A stretch of DNA of 13,570 nt, taken from the NCBI GenBank assembly GCA_002421985.1, contig DISF01000066.1, positions 1 through 13,570 on the forward strand, read 5' to 3'. Position 1 is the stretch's first letter, and each line of letters starts with the position of its first letter. Positions 5,508 to 13,570 of the stretch are shown in pieces. The translations under genes and the position numbers were made by a program. Origin of the DNA: Roseovarius sp. UBA6217 (GTDB taxonomy: Bacteria; Pseudomonadota; Alphaproteobacteria; Rhodobacterales; Rhodobacteraceae). The notes under the pieces were generated by a model. It saw nothing but the letters and a program-made list of their open reading frames with translations, did no database searches and was not told the origin of the DNA.

Positions 5508-7235
5508 TTATTTCCAACAGCCGACCAGCACGGTGATCGCGACCGCGCGGTCGGTCAGCGCCTCGCCCGAGAGATCGGGGCTGGCCGTGGCGGCGCGCGG
5601 GGAGACACCGCTGGCCACCAGCACCGCGCGCAGCGCGCCGTTGGTGGCGGCAAAGCTCACGCCCTCGGGCAGGCTGCGGCCCGCCGCCTCGAACGGCACC
5701 AGCATCCCCAGCACCGCGCCGCCGCCATCGAGCACCGGCCCGCCCGCGTCGCCCGCCCGCGCCGACAGCGCCAGCCGCTTGAGATGCGTCTCTCCGTCAA
5801 GCCCCTCAAGCGCCGCCAACTGGCCAAAAGTGACCGTGGGCGCGCCCAGCAACCCCTCGTAGGAATACCCCGCCACCGCCACCCGCGACAGCACCGACGG
5901 AAGATCGTCGCGGAACTGCGCGATCTGCGCCGGGGCGAGCGCCTCGCGCGGGCGCAGCACGGCCACGCCAAGCGCTTCGTCTATATGGGCAATATCGGCG
6001 TCGATCGTCTCGTCCAGGGTGATCCGCGCACAGCCGCGCACCGCCTCGGCAGTGGTCAGCACCGCCCCGCGCGCATCGACGAAAAAGCCCGAGCGCGACC
6101 GGTCGGGGCGGCGCACGTCAAGCCCTGCCACAAGGTCGATGCGCTGGCCGGTCGCCGGGGCGGCAATGGCCTCGAGCGTGCCGGGCAGGGGGGCGAAACT
6201 CTTTTCCATCATCTCGAGCAGGCGGGTGCGGCGCGCCTCATCCCCCCTGGGCCAGATCAGGGTAAAGCCCTTGATCTCGCGCCCGCGCAGCCAGACGCGC
6301 GTATACGAGACCGTCTCGGCCCCCTCGCCGGTGAGGGTAAAGCCCTCGGAGGTGAGCGCGCGCGGGCCGTTTGGCGGCACGATTTCAAGCGTTTGCATGA
6401 TGTCGTAGAGCGCCGTGAGGGTGGCGCGGTCGCCCGGCTGGCTGATGAGCAGCACCTGTGCGGGCAGATCGCCGGTGGCGAGGTAATGCGCAAAAGGGGC
6501 CTCGTGGCGATCAAAGGCCACCACGCCAAGCGGCAGGGCAAGCGCGATGCCCGCGCGTGTATCGCGCACCGTCTCGACCCCGAGATCCTCAAGCACCGCG
6601 TTATACTGGCGCAGCACTTCGGCGCGCTGCCGCGTGGTCAGAACACCGGTCGGCTCATGGCCGTTCTCGCGCTGCCAGCCCGCCATCGCCGCCCTCGTGC
6701 CGGGCCCGAAGGCCGCGTCGATCTGGCCGCGATAGAACCCGGCCCATTCGAGCGCGATCTGCAAATCGGCCATTTCGTCGCGCGACAGGCGGCTTTCACT
6801 GGCGAGGGCCTCGCGCGGTGATTCATCGGGGATGGTGGCTGGTTCGGGCACGGGGTCGGCCTGCGCCACCTGCGGTGCCTCAGGCGCGAACGGCTCTGCC
6901 CCCGCAGGCCAGAACCGGCGTCCGTAATCGGAACTGGGCGCGATATAGCTGTCGCCCGCGATCACCCCCTCGCGGCGATAGACATCGAGAACGCGCGCGG
7001 CCTCGGCCTCGGTATAGGGGCCAAGGGCGATGCCATACCAGCCCCGGCCAACCGCGAACCCGTTCACATCGGGCAGGTCGCGGGCATATCTGCGCGCGCT
7101 GGCCTGCGCCTCGGCAAGGGTCGGCTGGGCCTCGATCTGGACCCAGACCTCGCCCGATCCTTCGGCCCCCGCCTGGGCGAGCGCCGCAAGCGGCGCGACA
7201 AAAAGCATGAAACAAACGGTTGCAACCAAACGCAT
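5508..7235 (-). CDS. Secreted SPOR - peptidoglycan-binding - trypsin-fold protein, probably a pseudoprotease
   Basis: The 575-aa product has a signal peptide (1-20, cut near ALA/QA), then a SPOR-like segment (about 29-100, VWVQIEAQPTLAEAQ and YGIALGPYTEAEAARVL) that in known proteins binds denuded septal peptidoglycan. A Pro-rich linker leads to a PG_binding_1-type domain (about 150-212, LQIALEWAGFYRGQIDAAFG), an unassigned segment (220-360) and a trypsin-like domain (about 368-545). The serine-loop motif is GDAGGP (495-500), so A497 replaces the nucleophile. By alignment from memory the His position is E397 (TTAEAV) and the Asp position G423 (LGVAVL). All three are lost, so a binding or scaffold role at the cell wall is more likely than proteolysis. 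The start at 7235 follows GAGGA at 7244-7248. Divergent from glyQ. Confidence 0.85.
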   Translation of the reverse strand: MRLVATVCFMLFVAPLAALAQAGAEGSGEVWVQIEAQPTLAEAQASARRYARDLPDVNGFAVGRGWYGIALGPYTEAEAARVLDVYRREGVIAGDSYIAPSSDYGRRFWPAGAEPFAPEAPQVAQADPVPEPATIPDESPREALASESRLSRDEMADLQIALEWAGFYRGQIDAAFGPGTRAAMAGWQRENGHEPTGVLTTRQRAEVLRQYNAVLEDLGVETVRDTRAGIALALPLGVVAFDRHEAPFAHYLATGDLPAQVLLISQPGDRATLTALYDIMQTLEIVPPNGPRALTSEGFTLTGEGAETVSYTRVWLRGREIKGFTLIWPRGDEARRTRLLEMMEKSFAPLPGTLEAIAAPATGQRIDLVAGLDVRRPDRSRSGFFVDARGAVLTTAEAVRGCARITLDETIDADIAHIDEALGVAVLRPREALAPAQIAQFRDDLPSVLSRVAVAGYSYEGLLGAPTVTFGQLAALEGLDGETHLKRLALSARAGDAGGPVLDGGGAVLGMLVPFEAAGRSLPEGVSFAATNGALRAVLVASGVSPRAATASPDLSGEALTDRAVAITVLVGCWK

Positions 7236-7287
7236 TCCTGTAGTCCTCGTGACTGCCGTGGCCCGCTGGGGGGATTAGCCCCGTTTG

Positions 7288-7316
7288 TAACAAAATCCGG
7301 GGGGGATGCATCTCAA
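7288..7316 (-). promoter_or_regulatory. Weak candidate promoter of the SPOR/pseudoprotease gene
   Basis: Read on the minus strand, TTGAGA (7316-7311) and TTGTTA (7293-7288) are 17 bp apart, some 50 bp before the start codon at 7235. The -10 match is poor. The intergenic region 7236-7407 must hold promoters for both divergent genes. Confidence 0.25.
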
Positions 7317-7349
7317 ATCTGCACGCCCTGCTGCCTGCGCGAAGGCCGA

Positions 7350-7378
7350 TTGACCGCGCCCCGCCCCCGGCCTAGGTA
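7350..7378 (+). promoter_or_regulatory. Candidate sigma-70 promoter of the glyQ-glyS cluster
   Basis: TTGACC (7350-7355) and TAGGTA (7373-7378) are 17 bp apart. Predicted transcription starts near 7385, leaving a leader of about 22 nt that holds the AGGGGG ribosome site (7394-7399) and ATG 7408. A T-A-rich -10 in this form is common in Rhodobacteraceae as I recall it. Confidence 0.5.
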
Positions 7379-7407
7379 GGGGCGGCAATTTTCAGGGGGC
7401 CTGACGC

Positions 7408-8337
7408 ATGACCGGGAGCACGGTGACGCCGCGCAGTTTTCAGGGGATCATCCTTCGGCTTCAGACCTATTGGGCGGCGCACGGCTGCGCGATCCTGCAA
7501 CCCTATGACATGGAGGTGGGCGCGGGCACGTTTCACCCGGCGACCACGCTGCGCTCTCTGGGCACGCGGCCCTGGGCCGCGGCCTATGTGCAGCCCTCGC
7601 GCCGCCCCACCGATGGCCGCTATGGCGAGAACCCTAACCGGCTCCAGCATTATTACCAGTTCCAGGTGCTCATCAAACCCTCGCCGCCCGATCTGCAAGA
7701 GCGTTACCTCGGCTCGCTCGCCGCCATCGGCATCGACGCCGCGCGCCACGATATACGTTTTGTCGAGGATGACTGGGAAAGCCCCACATTGGGGGCCTGG
7801 GGCCTCGGCTGGGAGGTGTGGTGCGACGGTATGGAAGTGAGCCAGTTCACCTATTTTCAGCAGGTGGGCGGGCATGACTGTCACCCCGTCTCGGGCGAAC
7901 TGACCTATGGGCTGGAGCGGCTGGCGATGTATGTGCTGGGCGTGGATCACGTCATGGACATGCCGTTCAACGACCCCGACGCGCCCATTGCGCTCCGCTA
8001 TGGCGACGTGTTCCGCCAGACCGAGGAGGAATACAGCCGCTGGAATTTCGACGTGGCCGATACTGCCGTTCTGCTGCGGCATTTCGAGGAGGCCGAGGCC
8101 GAATGCGCCGCGATCCTGGGCCAGGAGGATATCGACCCCAAGACGGGCAAGCGCATCGTCATGGCGCATCCCGCCTATGACCAATGCATCAAGGCCAGCC
8201 ATATCTTCAACCTGCTCGATGCGCGCGGCGTGATCTCGGTGACCGAGCGGCAGGCCTATATCGGTCGCGTGCGCGCGCTGGCAAAGATGTGCGCCGATGC
8301 CTTCGTGCGGACCGGCGCGGGAGGGTATGCGGGCTGA
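7408..8337 (+). CDS. glyQ: Glycyl-tRNA synthetase alpha subunit
   Basis: This 309-aa protein is the catalytic subunit of the bacterial alpha2-beta2 glycyl-tRNA synthetase, which charges tRNA-Gly with glycine using ATP. It begins with the family's FQGIILRLQTYWAAHGCAILQPYD (11-34). Class II motif 2 is around 64-86 (SRRPTDGRYGENPNRLQHYY) and motif 3 around 163-176 (GELTYGLERLAMYV). Length and motifs are complete. ATG 7408 follows AGGGGG (7394-7399). Its stop codon overlaps the start of the next gene as TGATG (8335-8339), so translation is probably coupled. Confidence 0.97.
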   Translation: MTGSTVTPRSFQGIILRLQTYWAAHGCAILQPYDMEVGAGTFHPATTLRSLGTRPWAAAYVQPSRRPTDGRYGENPNRLQHYYQFQVLIKPSPPDLQERYLGSLAAIGIDAARHDIRFVEDDWESPTLGAWGLGWEVWCDGMEVSQFTYFQQVGGHDCHPVSGELTYGLERLAMYVLGVDHVMDMPFNDPDAPIALRYGDVFRQTEEEYSRWNFDVADTAVLLRHFEEAEAECAAILGQEDIDPKTGKRIVMAHPAYDQCIKASHIFNLLDARGVISVTERQAYIGRVRALAKMCADAFVRTGAGGYAG

Positions 8338-8858
8338 TGGGCAAGATTCTCAGCATTGCCATTCTTGTCGTGGCGGCGATTGCCGGGGGGGCGCTCTATT
8401 ATCTCCAGGTCTATCACTTCTATCGCGACGTGCGGCTTGTCGCGCAGGGGGGCGAGGTGGAGGTGCGGCTCACGCTCGCAGGCGGCGATGTGATCGAGCT
8501 GCCCGCCCGCGATTTTCGCGGCATCGACGCGGCCAGCTCGCCGATCCGGTTCCGCGCCTGTTTTACCACGCAACTGCCGCAGGATGCGCAGGCCATGCCC
8601 TACGCGCGCGCAGAGCCGCTCACCGCGCCCGGCTGGTTTGACTGTTTCGACGCCAAGGCCATCGGCGCGGCGCTCGAAGAGGGGGGCGCGCGCGCCTATC
8701 TGGGCGAGGCTGACATCCAATACGGAATTGACCGGGTGCTGGCCATATACCCCGATGGCCGTGCCTTTGCCTGGCACCAGATCAACCGCTGTGGCGAGGT
8801 GGTCTTTGACGGCCAGCCCGCCCCCGCCGATTGCCCCGAACCGCCGCAAGGATACTGA
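8337..8858 (+). CDS. DUF6446-like membrane-anchored protein between glyQ and glyS
   Basis: The 173-aa product starts at ATG 8337 inside the glyQ stop codon. It has one N-terminal membrane helix (about 5-23, SIAILVVAAIAGGALYYL) and a 150-aa domain that should face the periplasm. Four cysteines stand out (in RACF, FDCF, NRCG and ADCP), enough for two disulfides. From memory this matches DUF6446, a Rhodobacteraceae family found at this spot between glyQ and glyS. No function is known. Its stop codon is 2 bp before the glyS start, and the glyS ribosome site lies within its last codons, so all three genes are surely one operon. Confidence 0.85.
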   Translation: MGKILSIAILVVAAIAGGALYYLQVYHFYRDVRLVAQGGEVEVRLTLAGGDVIELPARDFRGIDAASSPIRFRACFTTQLPQDAQAMPYARAEPLTAPGWFDCFDAKAIGAALEEGGARAYLGEADIQYGIDRVLAIYPDGRAFAWHQINRCGEVVFDGQPAPADCPEPPQGY

Positions 8859-8860
8859 CC

Positions 8861-11080
8861 ATGCCCGATCTTCTGATCGAACTCTTTTCCGAGGAAATCC
8901 CCGCGCGGATGCAGGCGCGCGCCGCCGACGACCTGCGCGCGCGCATGACCGATGCGCTGGTCGAGGCGGGGCTGACCTATGCCGGGGCTGCGGCCTTTGC
9001 CACGCCCCGGCGGCTGGCGCTGGCGGTGGAGGGCTTGGCCGGGTCATCACCCGCCCTGCGCGAGGAGCGCAAGGGCCCGCGCGTCGATGCGCCCGAGCAG
9101 GCCATCGAGGGGTTTTGCCGTGGCGCGGGCGTGGCGCGCGACGCGCTGGAGATCCGCGACGAGAAGAAGGGCCAGGTCTATTTCGCCACCATCACCCGCC
9201 CCGGCCGCGCGGCGGCGGAGATCGTGGCCGAGGAGCTGGAAAAGCTGATCCGCAATTTTCCGTGGCCCAAGTCGATGCGCTGGGGGGCAGGGTCTTTGCG
9301 CTGGGTGCGGCCCTTGCACTCGATCCTGTGCATCCTCACCGATGAGGCGGGCGAGGCACAGGTGGTGGCGATGGAGGTGGATGGCATCCGCGCGGGCAAT
9401 GCCACGCGCGGCCACCGTTTCATGGTGCCAGAGCCATTTTCTGTAACCTCGTTCGAGGATTACCGGGCAAAGCTCAAGCGCGCGCATGTTGTGCTCGACC
9501 CCGCCGAGCGGGCCGAGATGATCCGGCAGGAGGCCGGCAATCAGGCCTTTGCCGCCGGGCTGGAACTGGTCGAGGATCGCGGGCTTCTGGCGGAGGTGGC
9601 GGGGCTGGTGGAATGGCCGGTGGTGCTGATGGGCGAGATCGGGGCCGGGTTTCTCGACCTGCCGCCCGAGGTGTTGCAGACCTCCATGCGCGAGCATCAG
9701 AAATTCTTTTCGGTGAGAAACCCCAGGACGGGCCGGATCGAGCGCTTTGTCACGGTGGCCAATGTCGAGACGGCGGATCATGGCGCGACCATCCTCGCAG
9801 GCAACCAGAAGGTGCTGGCGGCGCGCCTGTCGGATGCGAAATTCTTTTGGGAGAATGACCTGCGCACGGTGCGCGAGAAGGGGCTGGAGGGCATGGCCGA
9901 AGGGCTGGCCTCGGTCACCTTCCACAATAAACTCGGGAGCCAGGCCGACCGCGTGGCGCGCATCGCCGCGCTGGCGCGCGAGATCGCGCCGCTGGTGGGG
10001 GCCAAGCCCGACCTCGCCGCAGAGGCCGCGCGGGTGTGCAAGGCCGATTTGCAATCGGAAATGGTGGGGGAATTCCCCGAATTGCAAGGGCTTATGGGGC
10101 GCTATTACGCGCAGGCGGCGGGCCATGACGACGGCGTGCCCGAGGCTTGCGAGGAGCATTACAAGCCGCTGGGGCCGTCCGACACGGTGCCCTCTGCGCC
10201 CGTCTCGGTCGCCGTGGCGCTGGCCGACAAGATCGACACATTGACGGGGTTCTGGGCGATTGACGAGAAACCCACGGGGTCGAAAGACCCCTACGCCCTG
10301 CGCCGCGCGGCTTTGGGGGTTATTCGGTTGGTTTTGGGGAATGGGGTGCGATTTTCATTAATCAAAGCCCTTGAAGATTGGCTAAATGAAACAATTAAGT
10401 TGCCCGTTTCCTATTCTCAGGTTTCTCAAGCGTCTTTGAAATCTCGACCAGAGACGTTTGACAAGTATTTGAGGGTAATTGGAGAGGGCACGACAGATGA
10501 AGGTGTGCATTACGAAGACCACGAGGTGTTGTGGGATGAATTTAGAAACACCACAGCAGACCTCCTCGCCTTCCTCCACGACCGCCTCAAGGTTCATCTG
10601 CGCGAGGACGGCATTCGCCATGACGTGATCGACGCCTGCCTTGCCATGCCGGGGAATGACGACCTCACCCTTCTCGTCCATCGCGCGCGCGCCCTGTCGG
10701 ATTTCCTGAAAACCGAGGACGGCGAAAACCTGCTCCAAGGCTTCAAGCGAGCCAACAACATCCTGACACAGGCCGAGCAAAAGGACGGCGTGGAATATTC
10801 CTACGGCGCGGATGTGAAATTCGCCGAGACCGACGAGGAACGCGCGCTGTTCAGGGCGCTCGATACCGCAGAGCCGCAGATCGCCGAGGCACTCAAGGCG
10901 GAGGATTTCGCCGGGGCAATGCGGGCGATGGCGGCGCTGCGTGCCCCCATTGATGCGTTTTTCGAGGCGGTGCAGGTCAATGTCGAGAACGCCGTGATCC
11001 GCCGCAACCGTCTCAACCTGCTCTCGCGCATCCGCCACGTCTGCCTGCAAGCCGCCGATCTCACCCGCGTCGAGGGCTGA
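8861..11080 (+). CDS. glyS: Glycyl-tRNA synthetase beta subunit
   Basis: This 739-aa protein is the tRNA-binding beta subunit partner of GlyQ. It opens with MPDLLIELFSEEIPARMQ, typical of the family. Other landmarks are the MREHQKFFSV segment, the HD-like region around 400-412 (EFPELQGLMGRYYA), ADKIDTLTGFW, SKDPYALRRAALGVIRL and a C-terminal anticodon-binding (DALR) domain ending in NRLNLLSRIRHV. ATG 8861 is chosen over an in-frame TTG at 8831 because AAGGA (8848-8852) lies 8 bp before it. Residues about 487-566 are encoded by a low-GC patch (10311-10560) with codon use unlike the rest of the gene, and part of this stretch looks like a variable insert. The frame stays open throughout, so the gene is probably functional. 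Confidence 0.96.
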   Translation: MPDLLIELFSEEIPARMQARAADDLRARMTDALVEAGLTYAGAAAFATPRRLALAVEGLAGSSPALREERKGPRVDAPEQAIEGFCRGAGVARDALEIRDEKKGQVYFATITRPGRAAAEIVAEELEKLIRNFPWPKSMRWGAGSLRWVRPLHSILCILTDEAGEAQVVAMEVDGIRAGNATRGHRFMVPEPFSVTSFEDYRAKLKRAHVVLDPAERAEMIRQEAGNQAFAAGLELVEDRGLLAEVAGLVEWPVVLMGEIGAGFLDLPPEVLQTSMREHQKFFSVRNPRTGRIERFVTVANVETADHGATILAGNQKVLAARLSDAKFFWENDLRTVREKGLEGMAEGLASVTFHNKLGSQADRVARIAALAREIAPLVGAKPDLAAEAARVCKADLQSEMVGEFPELQGLMGRYYAQAAGHDDGVPEACEEHYKPLGPSDTVPSAPVSVAVALADKIDTLTGFWAIDEKPTGSKDPYALRRAALGVIRLVLGNGVRFSLIKALEDWLNETIKLPVSYSQVSQASLKSRPETFDKYLRVIGEGTTDEGVHYEDHEVLWDEFRNTTADLLAFLHDRLKVHLREDGIRHDVIDACLAMPGNDDLTLLVHRARALSDFLKTEDGENLLQGFKRANNILTQAEQKDGVEYSYGADVKFAETDEERALFRALDTAEPQIAEALKAEDFAGAMRAMAALRAPIDAFFEAVQVNVENAVIRRNRLNLLSRIRHVCLQAADLTRVEG
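10311..10560 (+). other. Low-GC patch inside glyS
   Basis: By hand count, 10321-10560 is 43% G+C (104 of 240), against 68% in the 60 bases before and 65% in the 60 after. Codons such as TTG, TTA, ATT, AAT and AGA, rare elsewhere in the window, are frequent here. The left edge falls in the conserved AALGVIRLVL, where the protein is normal but the codons change. This suggests an imported DNA tract or a fast-evolving insert. Confidence 0.7.
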
Positions 11081-11099
11081 GCCCCCCGCATCGGCCCAT

Positions 11100-11241
11100 G
11101 CCGGCCCCGTCACGCACGAGGCTGGCACGGGGTCCGGGGGCGTCGGGCTTCGTTCCTGCGCGGCGGTATGATCGCCGCGGCACCTCGGGCGGCGATGGCG
11201 TCATGGCATTTGCGGGTGTCGAAGGAATAGTCCACGCCGCC
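11100..11241 (-). pseudogene. IS5-type transposase remnant
   Basis: On the minus strand, the frame reads GGVDYSFDTRKCHDAIAARG and then AAAIIPPRRN (11241 down to 11152). This matches the conserved ADGAYDTRKCH...IPPRKN block of IS5-family transposases, including the second catalytic Asp (D in VDYSFD). Around 11150 homology seems to move to another frame (KPDAPG...VRDGA), so the fragment is frameshifted as well as truncated at both ends. No terminal inverted repeats are seen. It lies just after glyS and ends where the FkbM fragment begins. Confidence 0.7.
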
Positions 11242-11261
11242 CTGCGCGAGAACCGCAACTG

Positions 11262-11424
11262 TGCGCTGGATTTTCATCAATACCGTTTCCGGGTCATCAC
11301 CTGCGAGCATAATTTCACCCCGATGCGCGAAAAAATCCACGATCTGCTCGCAGGACATGGTTACAGGCGGGTGTTTTCGCATATATCCCATTGCGACGAT
11401 TGGTATCTCGACGCACGCACCTGA
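11262..11424 (+). pseudogene. C-terminal fragment of an FkbM-type methyltransferase
   Basis: The frame encodes ALDFHQYRFRVITCEHNFTP followed by MREKIHDLLAGHGYRRVF and DDWYL, then a stop at 11422-11424. This is the C-terminal end of FkbM-type SAM-dependent methyltransferases. The upstream SAM-binding domain, and the family's TEGSE-type motif just before this segment, are missing; upstream sequence is instead the IS5 remnant on the other strand. The frame is open back to ATG 11098, but that part has no FkbM likeness, so a 108-aa protein is unlikely to be real. It reads as a gene cut by an insertion/deletion event. Confidence 0.7.
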
Positions 11425-11519
11425 CCTTTGGGGTTCGGGTTTCGGGACGCGGTCAAATTGAATGGCGCAAGCGGCTTCGCAAAGCGGTGCGCGATAAAAA
11501 CATGCGAGGGAAGCACCCG

Positions 11520-12774
<1,255 letters not shown>

Positions 12775-12782
<8 letters not shown>

Positions 12783-13536
12783 CTCCCACATCCGCTCCCG
12801 GCTGCAGGACCGCGACATCCTGCTCATGACCCACATCGTGCTCGGCTACCCCAGCTTCGCCGACTCCCTGCGCCTCATCCAGGCCATGGTGGAGGCCGGG
12901 GTGGACCTCATGGAGCTGCAGATCCCCTTTTCCGAGCCCATCGCCGACGGCCCGGTGATCCTCAAGACCAACCAGGCCGCCCTGGAGCGCGGGGCCACCG
13001 TGGCCCAGTGCTTCGACATCGCCCGCCAGGCCGCGGCCCGGTTCCCCATCCCCTTCCTGTTCATGAGCTACTACAACATCCTGTTCAAGTACGGCCCGGA
13101 CCGCTTCGCCGCGGACACCGCGGCCGCGGGCCTCACCGGGGCCATCGTGCCGGACATCCCCCTGGAGGAGGGCGGCGAGTACCTGGCCGCCATGCGCGCC
13201 CACGCCCTGGACCCCATCTTCATCTTCGCGCCCAACACCACGGACGAGCGCATGCGCACCCTGGCCTCCCACGCCAGCGGCTTCGTGTACTGCGTGGCGC
13301 GCAAGGGCGTCACCGGCCAGCAGACCGACTTCTCCGCAGACCTTGACGCCTACCTGGCCCGCTGCCGCGCGGCCACGGACCTGCCCCTGGCCCTGGGCTT
13401 CGGGGTCAAGGACAAGGCCGACGTGGACTTCCTGAGGGGCAAGGCGGACATCGCGGTCATCGGCTCCCAGACCCTGCGGGTGCTGGACGAGCAGGGCATC
13501 CCCGCGGTTGGTGACTTTATCCGTTCGCTCCGCTAG
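12775..13536 (+). CDS. trpA: Tryptophan synthase alpha chain, foreign type
   Basis: The 253-aa product cleaves indole-3-glycerol phosphate to indole, which passes to TrpB. Catalytic residues are E47 (MELQIPF) and D58 (ADGP). The family's usual PFSDPLADGP appears here as PFSEPIADGP. The start is GTG 12775, within the last codons of trpB, with GGAG at 12764-12767; the ATG-less start and 8-bp overlap suggest translational coupling. Codon use is strikingly unlike metZ through glyS: all seven Tyr codons are TAC and C/G-ending codons dominate. As a whole it looks Desulfovibrio-like to me, judged from memory. It is slightly shorter than the common 265-270 aa but appears complete, ending FIRSLR. Confidence 0.92.
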
Positions 13537-13570
13537 CAGGCCGTTGAAAATTCCGCGATGGCTGCGTTGC
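13537..13570 (+). other. Short tail after trpA, possible edge of a dispersed repeat
   Basis: The 34 bases after the trpA stop include GGCCGTTGAAAA and GATGGCTGCGTTGC. This resembles short intergenic repeats with a GTTGAAAA...GCTGCGTTGC pattern that I recall from deltaproteobacterial genomes. The match is from memory and only the edge is in the window. If true, it would explain why a contig might stop here. Confidence 0.25.

Noticed and set aside
5325..6821. Long open frame of 498 codons on the plus strand
   Set aside because: It lies opposite the SPOR/pseudoprotease gene, its product is rich in Arg, His and Gly with no domain, and GC-rich DNA leaves such antisense frames open by chance.
11098..11424. 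Complete 108-aa gene between glyS and trpB
   Set aside because: Only the second half resembles a protein family (FkbM C-terminus). The first half is antisense to an IS5 transposase fragment, so this is a fused remnant.

Overview
The window is high-GC DNA from an alphaproteobacterium, most likely a marine Rhodobacteraceae (Roseobacter-group) species. The protein sequences of MetZ, FolE2, TrkH, GlyQ, GlyS and the start of TrpB look like that group, and so does the glyQ / small membrane protein / glyS order. Genus and species cannot be set from this window. These assignments come from memory of the families, not from a search.

Layout, left to right. (1) 1-1248: a leader with an intrinsic terminator, and probably the last bases of a SAM-II riboswitch, precedes metZ (methionine synthesis). 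(2) 1285-2447: a promoter with a perfect AT-rich palindrome, then folE2 (GTP cyclohydrolase IB). (3) 2509-3104: back-to-back dyads, one matching the PhaR consensus CTGC-N3-GCAG, before a small protein with a Pro/Ala/Lys repeat tail. (4) 3228-3513: a DUF1127 gene and a strong hairpin terminator. (5) 3623-5071: trkH, potassium uptake. (6) 5102-7235, minus strand: a secreted SPOR / peptidoglycan-binding / trypsin-fold protein whose three catalytic positions all appear replaced, then a small secreted protein. (7) 7350-11080: a promoter and the tightly packed glyQ - DUF6446-like - glyS cluster, giving both subunits of glycyl-tRNA synthetase. glyS carries a sharply bounded low-GC patch. (8) 11081-11519: a scar with an IS5-type transposase remnant (minus strand) and the C-terminal end of an FkbM-type methyltransferase (plus strand). 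(9) 11520-13570: trpB and trpA, overlapping by 8 bp.

The most striking feature is in trpB. Its first ~120 codons look like the rest of the window (TAT-rich, GCG-rich). From about 11870-11920, inside the most conserved part of the gene, codon use switches to an almost purely C/G-ending style that continues through trpA to the end. The C-terminal part of TrpB and all of TrpA look to me like Desulfovibrio-type deltaproteobacterial proteins. Either trpB is a true recombinant that gained a foreign trpB 3' half plus trpA, or two genomes were joined wrongly at a conserved stretch during assembly. The sequence alone cannot decide.

I see no CRISPR array, tRNA, rRNA, intact insertion sequence or recognisable defence system. 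Apart from the chimera, the window is mostly housekeeping genes with several regulatory and evolutionary oddities.
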